Positions 28,418 through 37,292 are shown, counted from the stretch's first letter. The stretch: 64,000 nucleotides of DNA from Pseudomonas anguilliseptica (GCF_900105355.1 NZ_FNSC01000001.1:1054001-1118000); one strand, 5' to 3'. Notes: generated from the letters alone by a model not told the origin. Numbers and translations: made by a program.

Positions 28418-28963
28418 ATGGAGTTCTCTAACGAGCAAAAATTGATTGTCACGCTTCTTACTGACATCCACGAAGCGCTGAAGATTCAAGATAGCGTTGA
28501 CCCTCGCTTCGTACAGCGCATGGTTGTCGAGGATCAGACGTGGGCACTTGAGTGGAAGTATCCAGGTATGTTTCAAGAGTCTGAGGATGAAAAACCGCAA
28601 GTTCGGTTTGTTGCCAAAGTACTGGATATGTGGGAACGGCTTGAGTACCAGTTCAATAACTTCGATCCCGTCGAGAAGGCAGAGCTTGAGGAGAAGGCTG
28701 GAGTTTTCGGACGTGATGTCAGGTTTCGTGGTTTCGATGGAAATAACGAAACAGAAGAGCTGTCGATTACATCCATTTTTGTAGAGGATCTCGATCGTTG
28801 GTCTGACTTCAAAGGACGTAATTTCAACTCGCATATGAGATTGAGTGACGCTTATCGCCGGATGCTTGAGCGTTTTTCAGACCTACCACCGTACGACCGC
28901 GACCTCACAGTGGATGAAGTTGCGGAAGTGTTGTTTGAGCAGACTCACCCTGAGAATCGTTGA
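28418..28963 (+). CDS. YfbU family protein
   Basis: 181 residues with the YfbU pattern: MEFSNEQKLIVTLLTDIHEAL at the N terminus, VRFRGFDGNNETEELSITSIFV in the middle and FNSHMRLSDAYRRMLERF near the end. The E. coli homologue has no firmly established role. The gene starts only 49 bases after the IS copy-1 end and has a lower GC content and different codon use from the core genes, consistent with transfer. GAGG is upstream of the ATG. A terminator follows at 29039-29064. Confidence 0.78.
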   Translation: MEFSNEQKLIVTLLTDIHEALKIQDSVDPRFVQRMVVEDQTWALEWKYPGMFQESEDEKPQVRFVAKVLDMWERLEYQFNNFDPVEKAELEEKAGVFGRDVRFRGFDGNNETEELSITSIFVEDLDRWSDFKGRNFNSHMRLSDAYRRMLERFSDLPPYDRDLTVDEVAEVLFEQTHPENR

Positions 28964-29038
28964 GGTTACTTGACTACCTTGTGCCACTTTCGGCACAGCA
29001 GCCAAAGAGTTTGAAGTTACGCCCTCAACACGACCAAG

Positions 29039-29064
29039 AAACCCAGCCATTGAGCTGGGTTTTT
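29039..29064 (+). terminator. Terminator after the YfbU gene
   Basis: CCCAGC-CATTGA-GCTGGG stem followed by T5, about 75 bases after the stop. Confidence 0.8.
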
Positions 29065-29157
29065 ATCGCTCCCCCATTGGGTCGCCATAAAGCAGGCGCC
29101 ATTGATTTGCCACTACACGATCAGTAGGATCGAGGCTCACACACAAGGAGCGTACCA

Positions 29158-29403
29158 ATGCGTCTACCGTTCGCCGCTTTACTCGCAATGCTAGCCACCT
29201 CTGCACTCGCTGATGATGAGCAAAAGACCCAGCAGGTTATTGTTCAGCCGTTGGACACGATGAAAGCCTGTTACATGCAAAATGATGTCTACTCGAAGGG
29301 AATGATCGTCAACGTAGGTACAGCGACAATGCAGTGCCAACGGGGCAAGAATCATGGAATGAATGACGAGAGCCTGCCGCTTGAGTGGGTGAAGCTGGAC
29401 TAA
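29158..29403 (+). CDS. Small secreted hypothetical protein
   Basis: 81 residues with a clear Sec signal peptide (MRLPFAALLAMLATSALA, cleavage before DDEQ). The mature 63 residues contain two Cys (KACYMQ and MQCQRG) that could form a periplasmic disulfide. No family recognised. AAGGAG is present upstream of the ATG. It is 38 bases before the next small gene, and both lie between the two IS copies. Confidence 0.6.
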   Translation: MRLPFAALLAMLATSALADDEQKTQQVIVQPLDTMKACYMQNDVYSKGMIVNVGTATMQCQRGKNHGMNDESLPLEWVKLD

Positions 29404-29441
29404 GCCAACGATCAAGTCGAACCAAAGATAAGGAGTGCGAG

Positions 29442-29660
29442 ATGGGGGTAGAAATTGAACGGCGTCAGGGGCTGGACGTTCCTGAAGAGTGGCGGACCCT
29501 GCAAATCCCTGCCATTTGGATAGTCTCCATCAATGGCTACATGATGGGCGTATTCTTCAGCGCTGAAGAGGCAGGAGCTTACGCTGAGTTGCTTGAGTTG
29601 CGACTCGAGCAAGAACTCGAACTTGATGAGGATCAGGGTCCAGGCATACGTATTAACTAG
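29442..29660 (+). CDS. Small hypothetical protein
   Basis: 72 residues, acidic C-terminal half (ELLELRLEQELELDEDQG) that could form a helix, and a central segment WIVSINGYMMGVFFSAEEA. No family recognised. The ATG at 29442 has AAGGAG at 29430-29435, six bases away; the earlier in-frame ATG at 29385 overlaps the preceding gene. GC content is low for this genome. Confidence 0.55.
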   Translation: MGVEIERRQGLDVPEEWRTLQIPAIWIVSINGYMMGVFFSAEEAGAYAELLELRLEQELELDEDQGPGIRIN

Positions 29661-29693
29661 AAGAGCCCCGCAATCAATGGGGCCCGAATAAAT

Positions 29694-29730
29694 GGGGTCA
29701 GAGTGATTAATTTTTATTCACTCCGCCCCC
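29694..29730. repeat. REP-like hairpin next to IS copy 2
   Basis: GGGGTCAGAGTGATTAA pairs imperfectly with TATTCACTCCGCCCCC across a short T-rich loop. This GGGGTCAGAGTGA motif is a known end of TnpA(REP)/IS200-like palindromes. It ends at the first base of the IS copy-2 target duplication. Confidence 0.55.
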
Positions 29731-29734
29731 TTAG

Positions 29735-30926
29735 GGATGGTCTGAAGTAGCCATGTATTTCTGGCTGACTTCAGCCCCCGCCGATTTTGAAAGCGGCAAA
29801 TCGATCAAAAACGATCAGATTACCCATTCATTTCTGTGTTTTTAGCCGCCGCGAGTAGCTCGCGGCAGCCATTTCCCGCATTACAGGCGCACCTCTCCTG
29901 CATTGGTCAGTAAATGTCGGCGTGCCATCCACAGGTTCGACAGCGCGAACAGCGTCATCAGTTGCGCCGTGTTCTTGGCCAAGCCACGGAAGCGTGTCTT
30001 TACATAACTGAACTGACGCTTGAGCACCCGGAACGGGTGCTCAAGCTTGGCGCGCACCTGGGCCTTGGCCTTCTCGATCTTGCGTTTGGCTTTGTACAGC
30101 GGGCTGCTCTTACCCAGCTTCTTATAGGTGCTGCGGCGGGCAGCAACCTGCCAGATCACCTCGCGCCCATCATGTTCGGGGCGCTTTTCGACACCGGTAT
30201 AACCCGCATCGGCGCACACCACGTTTTCCTCGCCGTGCAGCAACTTGTCGACCTGAGTGACATCCGCCACGTTGGCCGCCGTGCCTACCACGCTGTGTAC
30301 CAGCCCCGACTCGTCATCCACGCCAATGTGCGCCTTCATGCCGAAGTAGTATTGGTTGCCCTTCTTGGCCTGGTGCATCTCTGGGTCGCGTTTGCCGTCC
30401 TTGTTCTTGGTCGAACTCGGCGCATTGATCAGCGTGGCATCGACGATGGTGCCTTGGCGCAACGACAGGCCACGGTCGCCAAGATAGCCATTGATGACGG
30501 CCAGGATGCCGGCAGCCAACTCATGTTTCTCCAGCAGACGACGGAAGTTGAGGATGGTGGTTTCGTCGGGGATACGTTCCAGACTCAGCCCGGCGAACTG
30601 CCGCAGGATAGTGGTCTCGTACAGCGCTTCTTCCATCGCCGGGTCGCTGTAGCCGAACCAGTTCTGCATCAGGTGCACACGTAGCATCGCCATCAGCGGA
30701 TAGGCCGGCCGAGCGCCTTCACCCTTGGGGTAATACGGTTCGATCAGTGCGATCAAACCCTTCCACGGCACCACCCGATCCATCTCGATCAGGAACAACT
30801 CTTTGCGGGTCTGCTTGCGTTTGCCGGCGTGCTCGGCATCGGCGAAGGTCATTTGCTTCATCGGAAAACTCGGCGGGTGGCGTCCGGGCATTTTGCCAAA
30901 ATCAGAAAGTCTTATTCAGAGTTTCC
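29735..30926 (-). mobile_element. IS5-family insertion sequence, copy 2
   Basis: 1192 bp, near-identical to copy 1 with one extra C near the left end. The same terminal repeats are flanked by a different 4-bp duplication, TTAG (29731-29734 and 30927-30930). The two copies thus have their own YTAR targets and did not move as one composite transposon. Confidence 0.9.
29881..30861 (-). CDS. IS5-family transposase (copy 2)
   Basis: 326 residues from MKQMTFADAEHAGKRKQTRK, the same DDE organisation as copy 1 (IVDATLI, CADAGYTG, LEHPFRVLKRQF). It is intact. Amino-acid differences from copy 1 are few, so the two elements are recent relatives but not an identical duplication. Confidence 0.9.
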   Translation of the reverse strand: MKQMTFADAEHAGKRKQTRKELFLIEMDRVVPWKGLIALIEPYYPKGEGARPAYPLMAMLRVHLMQNWFGYSDPAMEEALYETTILRQFAGLSLERIPDETTILNFRRLLEKHELAAGILAVINGYLGDRGLSLRQGTIVDATLINAPSSTKNKDGKRDPEMHQAKKGNQYYFGMKAHIGVDDESGLVHSVVGTAANVADVTQVDKLLHGEENVVCADAGYTGVEKRPEHDGREVIWQVAARRSTYKKLGKSSPLYKAKRKIEKAKAQVRAKLEHPFRVLKRQFSYVKTRFRGLAKNTAQLMTLFALSNLWMARRHLLTNAGEVRL

Positions 30927-31080
30927 TTAGCGTTCTGTACGACCGTCGCCTATGTACACCCGCACCAACCGCATCTACTGCGCTCCCACTGTGGTCTGCA
31001 CAGCATGAAAAGTACACCAGCGGTACAGCGCTAAGCTTCTAGCCCTTTCTCTAAATTACGCTCAACACCAGTAATCAAGC

Positions 31081-31560
31081 TACTGCCTCAACGTGCTGGC
31101 CCTACGCGTGCCGCCGCTGCGCGAGCGCCGCGAAGATATTCCGGCGCTGCTGGAACACCTGCTCGACGATATCGCCAACCGCTCGGCCCAGGCCCCGCTG
31201 GAAGTCGGCGACGACGCCCTCGCCCTGCTGAGCGCACAGCCCTGGCGCGGCAATGTGCGTGAGCTGCGCAACCTGCTGGAACGTGCGCAATTGGATGTCG
31301 ACGTGTGCCTGGACGCACAAACCGTGCGGGCATTGTTGATCGATCCGGTGACGCCGGCGGTACACCCCCCTGCACCACCGCCAGCGGCCAGCGTGACGCA
31401 AACATTGGCGGAGCAACTGGCACAGGCCGAGCGCCAGGCGCTGATCGAAGCCCTGCACGCCACCGCAGGCAACCGCCAACAGGCTGCGGAACGTCTGGGC
31501 ATTTCCCGCGCGGGGCTGTACGCCAAACTGGCGCTGCATGGGTTGGGTAAGCACGATTAA
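31081..31560 (+). pseudogene. C-terminal remnant of a sigma-54-dependent activator (AtoC/DctD type)
   Basis: The frame reads YCLNVLALRVPPLRERREDIP, then the end of the AAA+ domain (QPWRGNVRELRNLLERAQLDV) and a Fis-type helix-turn-helix (NRQQAAERLGISRAGLYAKLALHG). Receiver and most of the AAA+ domain are missing; an in-frame stop lies at 31072-31074. The 30931-31075 stretch before it is unrelated. It lies directly upstream of a sigma-54-type promoter and the gntP-CoA-transferase genes it presumably once controlled. Confidence 0.8.
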
Positions 31561-31596
31561 GCCAGGCTCAGCCCCGCCTAATGCGAACGCGATTCC

Positions 31597-31660
31597 CTGT
31601 AGGAGGCGCTTTAGCGGCGAGCTTTTAAATACTGTTATCGCGGCTAAAGCCCCTTCCCAC
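31597..31660. repeat. REP-like imperfect palindrome
   Basis: CTGTAGGAGGCGCTTTAGCG and its partner ATCGCGGCTAAAGCC / CCTTCCCAC form an imperfect stem of the GTAGGAGCG Pseudomonas REP type. It lies 37 bases after the regulator remnant. Confidence 0.6.
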
Positions 31661-31684
31661 GGTCTGTGCAGCACACAACATAAA

Positions 31685-31741
31685 TCCAGATTCCTGGAAT
31701 TTTTGCGACTCTATCAATCCATTTTCCTGGACTAATTCCAG
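31685..31741. promoter_or_regulatory. Paired TCCAG/CTGGA sites, candidate activator-binding region
   Basis: TCCAG-ATTC-CTGGA (31685-31698) and CTGGA-CTAAT-TCCAG (31727-31741) are two palindromes about 42 bases apart, or four helical turns. They lie about 110-170 bases upstream of a -24/-12 element, where enhancer sites for sigma-54 activators are normally found. The assignment is inference from position and symmetry. Confidence 0.45.
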
Positions 31742-31851
31742 AAATAAAGACACACCCTCTCCCCCGCAACCTCGCCAAATCACCCAGAATCCACGCCCCC
31801 CCCCTCAACTGCAAGCCTTTCACCCACCTCGACCAAAGTCGTAGGACTATC

Positions 31852-31866
31852 TGGCACAGCTTTCGC
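31852..31866 (+). promoter_or_regulatory. Sigma-54-type (-24/-12) promoter for gntP
   Basis: TGGCAC-AGCTT-TCGC gives the invariant GG (31853-31854) and GC (31865-31866) with exactly ten bases between. One base differs from TTGC at the -12 part. It lies about 100 bases upstream of the permease start and next to the remains of a sigma-54 activator. Confidence 0.6.
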
Positions 31867-31967
31867 TCTAGTCTGCTTAACGCTTTGCCTCGCTGCCTGA
31901 TTTCACGAGCAAGCTCATCAGCGTCGCCATAGAGCGCTGCTTAAAACAACAACAAAAGGAACCAGCC

Positions 31968-33368
31968 ATGGGTACCCTCGGTATTCTGACTTCCCTCGCA
32001 TTGTTGATGTACCTCGCCTATCGCAGCATCAACGTGCTGATCCTCGCCCCACTGCTGGCCCTGCTGGCATTGCTGTTTGCCGGCGATATTGGCCTGCTGC
32101 TGCCCACCTACACCCAGGTGTTTATGAAGGCCATGGGCGGCTATGTGATGCAGTTTTTCCCGCTGTTTCTGCTCGGCGCGCTGTTCGGCAAGCTGATGGA
32201 TGATTCGGGCTCGGCCCGCGCCATCGCCCATGGCATCGTCGCCAAGGTCGGTAGCGAGCGAGCGATTCTGGCCATCGTGCTGGCGTGCGGCATCCTCACC
32301 TACGGCGGCGTGTCGCTGTTTGTCGTGGCATTCGCCGTGTACCCGATTGGCGCCGCGCTGTTCCGCGAGGCGGGCATTCCCAAGCGGCTGATCCCCGGCG
32401 CCATCGCTCTCGGCTCGTTCACCTTCACCATGACCGCCCTGCCCGGCACCCCGGCCATCCAGAACGCCATTCCCAACCCGTTTTTCGGCACCGATGCCTT
32501 TGCCGCACCGGGCCTGGGCGTGATTGCCGGGCTGATCATGTTCGGCCTCGGCACCTGGTGGCTCACCGCACAGTCGCGCAAGCTGATGGCTGCCGGTGAA
32601 GGCTACGGCGAGCACCGCGACGAGCCGGTGGCCGACAAATCGGTCGTCGAAGACCAGCGCACGATCCCCGGTTTCTGGCTGGCACTGCTGCCGATCTTTG
32701 TGGTGATCGGCCTGAACTTCCTGATGGCCAAGCAAATTCTGCCGAACCTCGACACCAGCTACCTGGCCAAACCGGAATTCGGCGGCCTGCAGGATGCAAA
32801 ATCGCTGATCGGTATCTGGTCGATCATCGTCGCCCTGAGTGCGGCCATCCTGCTGTTGACCGCCATGCACTGGCAGCGCTGGATGGACCTGAAAAAGAGC
32901 GTCAACGACGGCGCGTTCGGCTCCATGCTGCCAATCCTCAACACTGCCGCCGAAGTGGGCTACGGCACGGTGATCGCCTCCCTGGCCGGCTTTGTGATCA
33001 TCCGCGACCTGGTGCTCGGCGTCTCCGATAACCCACTGATCTCCGAAGCCGTAGCGGTGAATATTCTTGCCGGTATCACCGGTTCGGCGTCTGGCGGTAT
33101 GTCGATTGCGCTGAAAACCCTCGGCGAGCAGTACCTGACCCTGGCCAACGCCGCCGGCATCAGCCCCGAGCTGCTGCACCGCGTTGCCGCCATGGCCTCC
33201 GGCTGCATGGACACCCTGCCGCATAACGGCGCGGTGATCTCGCTGCTGGCGATCTGCAAACTGACCCACCGCGAGTCGTACAAATTTATCTTCGTCAACA
33301 CCGTGGCCTTCCCGATGGTGGCGCTCGTGGTCGTCATCACGCTCGGCACGATGTTTGGCAGTTTCTAA
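31968..33368 (+). CDS. GntP-family permease
   Basis: 466 residues with about 12 hydrophobic segments, no signal peptide, starting MGTLGILTSLALLMYLAYR. The family-typical TYGGVSLFVVAFAVYPIG and MDTLPHNGAVISLL blocks are present. GntP members take up gluconate, hydroxy acids or short-chain acids. The next gene is a CoA-transferase, so the substrate is probably a short-chain or 3-hydroxy acid, but this is inferred. The start is 11 bases after AAAGGA. Expression is likely from the sigma-54-type promoter upstream. Confidence 0.82.
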   Translation: MGTLGILTSLALLMYLAYRSINVLILAPLLALLALLFAGDIGLLLPTYTQVFMKAMGGYVMQFFPLFLLGALFGKLMDDSGSARAIAHGIVAKVGSERAILAIVLACGILTYGGVSLFVVAFAVYPIGAALFREAGIPKRLIPGAIALGSFTFTMTALPGTPAIQNAIPNPFFGTDAFAAPGLGVIAGLIMFGLGTWWLTAQSRKLMAAGEGYGEHRDEPVADKSVVEDQRTIPGFWLALLPIFVVIGLNFLMAKQILPNLDTSYLAKPEFGGLQDAKSLIGIWSIIVALSAAILLLTAMHWQRWMDLKKSVNDGAFGSMLPILNTAAEVGYGTVIASLAGFVIIRDLVLGVSDNPLISEAVAVNILAGITGSASGGMSIALKTLGEQYLTLANAAGISPELLHRVAAMASGCMDTLPHNGAVISLLAICKLTHRESYKFIFVNTVAFPMVALVVVITLGTMFGSF

Positions 33369-33378
33369 GTCACGACAA

Positions 33379-33434
33379 CTGTAGGAGCGGGCCATGCCCG
33401 CGATAGATTTCGCGGGCATGGCCCGCTCCTACAG
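33379..33434. repeat. REP/REPIN palindrome
   Basis: Perfect 25-base arms around a six-base loop (TAGATT). The left arm begins CTGTAGGAGCGGGCCATGCC and ends CGCGA. This is the typical Pseudomonas GTAGGAGCGGGC REP doublet, lying between gntP and the CoA-transferase gene. It may also stabilise or separate the mRNAs. Confidence 0.85.
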
Positions 33435-33474
33435 GGTGACGCCGTTTTCCCATCCCGCTTTATGAGTACCCGCA

Positions 33475-35034
33475 ATGAGCAAGATCATGACCGCCGCAGC
33501 AGCTGTGGCGCGCATCCCCGATAACGCCAACCTGGCCACTGGCGGCTTTGTCGGCATCGGTTTCGCCGAGGAAATCGCCATCGCCCTGGAGCAGCGTTTT
33601 CTTGCTGAACAGGCGCCGCGCGACCTGACCCTGGTGTATGCCGCCGGCCAAGGCGACGGCAAAAGTCGCGGCCTCAACCACCTGGCCCATGAAGGCCTGG
33701 TGCGCCGGGTGATCGGCGGTCACTGGGGCCTGATACCGGGGCTGCAGAAGCTGGCGGTAGACAACCGCATTGAGGCCTACAACCTGCCGCAGGGGGTGAT
33801 CTCCCAGCTGTTTCGCGACATAGCCGCCGGCAAGCCGGGACAGCTGTCGCGGGTCGGCCTAGGCACCTATGTCGATCCGCGCCACGGCGGCGGCAAGCTC
33901 AATGCGTGCACCACCATCGAGCTGGTACGGCTGATGCCGATCGACGGTGAGGACTACCTGTTCTACCCGACCTTCCCCATCCACGTGGCGGTGGTGCGCG
34001 CCACCAGCAGCGATGCCGACGGCAACCTGAGCTTCGAGCGCGAGGCGCTGACCATCGAGAGCCTGGCCATCGCCATGGCCGCGCGCAACTCAGGCGGGCT
34101 GGTGATCGCCCAGGTCGAGCGCCTGGGCGAACGCGGCTCGTTGAATGCCCGCGAAGTGAAAACCCCTGGGATTCTGGTCGACTGCGTGGTATTGGCCGAG
34201 CCGGCCAATCACCAGCAAACCTTTGCCACCGCCTACAACCCGGCCTTCGCCGGTGAAACCCGCGTACCGATGGACAGCCTCAAGGCCATGCCGCTGGATG
34301 TGCGCAAACTGATCGCCCGCCGCGCGGCGCTTGAGCTGAAAGCCGGTGCGGTGGTCAACCTGGGCATCGGCATGCCGGAAGGTGTGGCCGGGGTAGCGGC
34401 CGAAGAAGGCGTGATTGAGCGCCTGACCCTGACCGCCGAACCCGGTGTAATCGGCGGCATCCCCGCCTCGGGCCTGGATTTTGGCGCAGCCAGCAACCAC
34501 AGCGCGCTGCTCGACCAGCCTTATCAGTTCGACTTCTACGACGGTGGCGGCCTGGATATCGCCTTTCTCGGCCTGGCCCAGGCTGATGCGGCGGGCAACC
34601 TCAACGTGTCCAAGTTCGGCTCACGCCTGGCCGGGGCCGGCGGTTTTATCAATATCAGCCAGAACGCCAAGCAGGTGGTATTCCTCGGCACCTTCAGCGC
34701 CGGGTCGCAGGATATCCGCATCGAGGACGGCCAGCTGCGCATCATCAAGGACGGCGAGCTGCGCAAGTTCGTTGCCGAGGTAGAACACCGCACCTTCGCC
34801 GGCCATCAGGCCGCCGAACGCGGCCAGCCGGTGCTCTATGTCACCGAGCGCTGCGTGCTCCGTCTGACCCTGGACGGTCTTGAGCTGATCGAAGTGGCGC
34901 CGGGCGTGGATATCCAGCGTGACATCCTCGACCGCATGGACTTCACCCCCATCGTGCATGCGCCACAGCTTATGGATGCGCGGCTGTTTCTGCCGGCAGC
35001 CATGGGCCTGAGCGAGCGATTGAATGCTGACTAG
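33475..35034 (+). CDS. Acyl-CoA:acetate/3-ketoacid CoA-transferase (YdiF/Pct type, fused subunits)
   Basis: 519 residues with the alpha and beta CoA-transferase domains fused. The N half has [17 protein letters not shown] and the C half [12 protein letters not shown]. The candidate catalytic Glu is E322 in [14 protein letters not shown], matching the E-x-G-x-x-G-G pattern of class I transferases. It activates short-chain acids with CoA from acetyl-CoA. Together with the GntP permease this forms a small uptake-and-activation unit; the exact acid is not shown. Confidence 0.85.
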   Translation: MSKIMTAAAAVARIPDNANLATGGFVGIGFAEEIAIALEQRFLAEQAPRDLTLVYAAGQGDGKSRGLNHLAHEGLVRRVIGGHWGLIPGLQKLAVDNRIEAYNLPQGVISQLFRDIAAGKPGQLSRVGLGTYVDPRHGGGKLNACTTIELVRLMPIDGEDYLFYPTFPIHVAVVRATSSDADGNLSFEREALTIESLAIAMAARNSGGLVIAQVERLGERGSLNAREVKTPGILVDCVVLAEPANHQQTFATAYNPAFAGETRVPMDSLKAMPLDVRKLIARRAALELKAGAVVNLGIGMPEGVAGVAAEEGVIERLTLTAEPGVIGGIPASGLDFGAASNHSALLDQPYQFDFYDGGGLDIAFLGLAQADAAGNLNVSKFGSRLAGAGGFINISQNAKQVVFLGTFSAGSQDIRIEDGQLRIIKDGELRKFVAEVEHRTFAGHQAAERGQPVLYVTERCVLRLTLDGLELIEVAPGVDIQRDILDRMDFTPIVHAPQLMDARLFLPAAMGLSERLNAD

Positions 35035-35051
35035 CGTTTGAGTGTGAGTTT

Positions 35052-35076
35052 ACGGGCCCGCTGGGCCCGTTTTTTT
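35052..35076 (+). terminator. Terminator after CoA-transferase
   Basis: ACGGGCCC-GCT-GGGCCCGT followed by T7, 17 bases after the stop. Confidence 0.88.
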
Positions 35077-35137
35077 GATCGCGAAGCCTGAATTGGCTTT
35101 AGTCGACATGCTCAGTTCTTGTAGGCCCCATCAGAAT

Positions 35138-35224
35138 CGTAGGGTGGACCACGCTTCACCGGTCCACCATGGGCGGCCGAGGCGAATGCCAGTGGTGGAA
35201 ATAAACAGCGATTTCCACCCTACG
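35138..35224. repeat. Dispersed GTAGGGTGGA inverted-repeat element
   Basis: 87 bp bounded by CGTAGGGTGGA and TCCACCCTACG, with inner GGTCCACC and AGTGGTGGA blocks. No coding capacity. It is the class of short repeat common between Pseudomonas genes and lies just beyond the 3' end of speB. A related short element with GTAGGGTGCGCC ends occurs at 56390. Confidence 0.6.
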
Positions 35225-35234
35225 TATTTCCCTC

Positions 35235-36202
35235 TCAACGCTCGCCCACTTTGTGCCGCGCGGCATACAAGCACACCAATTCCATCGCCACGGTAGCGCC
35301 GGCCAGGGCAGTGACTTCGGCATGGTCGTAAGGCGGCGAAACTTCCACCACATCCATGCCGACCAGATTGATCCCACGCAGGGCACGGAGAATCTCCAGC
35401 GCCTGATGGCTGCTCAGGCCGCCGCACACCGGCGTGCCGGTGCCGGGGCAAAGGCCGGGTCGAGGCAGTCGATATCGAAGGTCAGGTACACCGGGTTATC
35501 GCCGACCCGCGCGCGGATCTGTGCGGCGATCTGTTCCGGTGTGCTGCGGTGCACCTGGCGCGCATCCAGCACCTGAAAACCCATCACGTCGTCATTGGTG
35601 GTGCGCAGGCCGATCTGCACCGAGCGAGACGGATCGACCAGCCCCTCGCGAGCGGCGTGGTAGAACATGGTGCCGTGGCTGACGCCCTGCTCGCTGTCAT
35701 CGCTGTCCGGCCAGGTGTCGCTGTGCGCATCGAAGTGCACCAGCGACAGCGCGCCATATTTGCGCGCATGGGCCTTGAGCAGCGGGTAGCTGATGAAGTG
35801 GTCGCCGCCCAAGGTGAGCATGCCGCAGCCGGCGGCAACGATATGCTCGGCATGCGCCTCGATGGCCGCTGGAATCTTGTGCGGCAGAGCGTGATCGAAA
35901 TTGCAGTCGCCGTAGTCGATCACCGCCAGGTGGTCGAAGGGGTCGAACTCCCAGGGGTAATGCCGCTCCCAGGCGCTGGTGATCGACGCCGCGCGAATCG
36001 CGCGCGGACCGAAGCGGGTGCCGGGCCGGTTGGTGGTGGCGGTGTCGAAGGGCACGCCGCTGACCACCAGGTCCACGCCCTGCAAGTCGCGGCTGTAGCG
36101 CCGGCGCATAAAGCTGGTGACGCCGGCATAGGTCGGCTCGGAGAAGGTGCCGTAGATGCTGTCGCGGGTAAAGGCCAGGTCGTTGCCGTTGAATGCTTCC
36201 AT
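35235..36202 (-). pseudogene. speB: Agmatinase (ureohydrolase), single-base frameshift
   Basis: Agmatinase hydrolyses agmatine to putrescine and urea. The sequence closely follows E. coli SpeB: LTLGGDHFISYPLL, HFDAHSDTW, HGTMFYHAAREGL and [16 protein letters not shown], the Mn2+-binding arginase-family motifs. Just after FAP the frame breaks near 35445-35455, where GCCCCGG would need one more G. The remaining end ([35 protein letters not shown]) is in another frame to 35235. Corrected length is about 322 residues. The downstream part is conserved, so this may be a recent mutation or sequencing error. It is 10 bases after the putrescine-binding protein gene and co-directional with it. Confidence 0.88.
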
Positions 36203-36212
36203 TGCCTTGTCC

Positions 36213-37292
36213 TCAATACTGACTGCGGAAAGTGGTCCAGATACGCGTGCGCTCACGCTGTTGGCGCAGCGGCATCAATTGCTCGGCAAACAGCCGCGCG
36301 CGCACCGCTTCACCTGGATAGATATCGGCATCGCCGCTGATCCCCGGGTCGACCAGCGCCGTGGCGGCCTGGTTGGCGTTGGCGAAGAACACGCTGTTGG
36401 TCAGCTCGGCGATGGCCTCGGGGCGCAGCATGTAGTCGATAAAGGCGTGGGCAGCCTTGGGGTGCGGCGCATCGGCCGGGATGGCCATGGTGTCGAACCA
36501 CAGCAACGTGCCTTCACGCGGGATGCGGTACTGCACCTCGAACGGCTGCTTGGCCTCAGCGGCGTTGGCCGCCGCCATATAGGCGTCGCCGTTGTAGGTC
36601 AGCGCCAGGCAGATTTCGCCCTTGGCCAGGTCATTGATATGCCGTCCGGCGCCGACGTAGCGCAGGTTCGGTTGCAGCTGGGTGAGCAGCTGCGCCACCG
36701 CATCGAGGTCAGCGCGCGCGCTGCTGTAGGGGTCTTTGCCCAGGTAATTGAGAGCGATGCTGATCACTTCCTGTGGCGAGTCGATCACCGCGATGCCGCA
36801 ATCCTTGAGCTTGCTGGCGTACTCGGGCTTGAACAGCAGATCCAGGCTGTTCAACGGCACGCCCGGCAAGCGTTGTTCCAACGCCTGACGGTTGAAACCG
36901 ACGCCGACCGTGCCCCAGGTGTACGGCAGACCGTACTGGTTGCCGGGGTCGGCACTGGCGAGCTTGCTCAGCAGCGCCGGGTCGAGGTTCTCCAGATGTG
37001 GCAATTGCGTGCGGTCCAGCGCTTGCACGGCCTTGGCCTGAATCGCCCGGGCCAGGCCGCTGGAGGCCGGGAATACGACGTCATAACCGCTGCCGCCGGT
37101 CAGCAGTTTGCTGTCTAGGGCTTCGGCACTGTCAAAGATGTCGTATTTGACCGTGATCCCGGTTTCATCCTTAAAGCGCTGCAGGGCTTGCTCCGGTAGA
37201 TAGGCGGACCAGCTGTACAGGTTCAAGGCTTTCTCTTCGGCCTGCGCGGCGACGGCGCAACACAGCAGTAACAGGGGCATGAGCGGACGCAT
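36213..37292 (-). CDS. PotF-like polyamine ABC-transporter substrate-binding protein
   Basis: A periplasmic binding protein of the PotF/SpuD type: 359 residues with a signal peptide ending AVAAQA. Family blocks include LNLYSWSAYLPEQALQRF, GYDVVFPASSGLARAI, PYTWGTVGVGFNR and RIPREGTLLWFDTMAIP. The start at 37292 has GAGG nine bases upstream; an earlier in-frame ATG at 37307 has none. It is the first gene of a two-gene unit with speB, which suggests import of agmatine or another polyamine. No permease or ATPase gene is adjacent, so it must share components encoded elsewhere. Confidence 0.85.
   Translation of the reverse strand: MRPLMPLLLLCCAVAAQAEEKALNLYSWSAYLPEQALQRFKDETGITVKYDIFDSAEALDSKLLTGGSGYDVVFPASSGLARAIQAKAVQALDRTQLPHLENLDPALLSKLASADPGNQYGLPYTWGTVGVGFNRQALEQRLPGVPLNSLDLLFKPEYASKLKDCGIAVIDSPQEVISIALNYLGKDPYSSARADLDAVAQLLTQLQPNLRYVGAGRHINDLAKGEICLALTYNGDAYMAAANAAEAKQPFEVQYRIPREGTLLWFDTMAIPADAPHPKAAHAFIDYMLRPEAIAELTNSVFFANANQAATALVDPGISGDADIYPGEAVRARLFAEQLMPLRQQRERTRIWTTFRSQY

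Noticed and set aside
27174..30930. Composite transposon made of the two IS copies
   Set aside because: Each copy has its own target duplication (CTAA and TTAG); the outer flanks do not match.
30931..31080. Attachment-site repeat of the tRNA 3' end at the far edge of the accessory segment
   Set aside because: I looked for a copy of the tRNA end here and did not find one.
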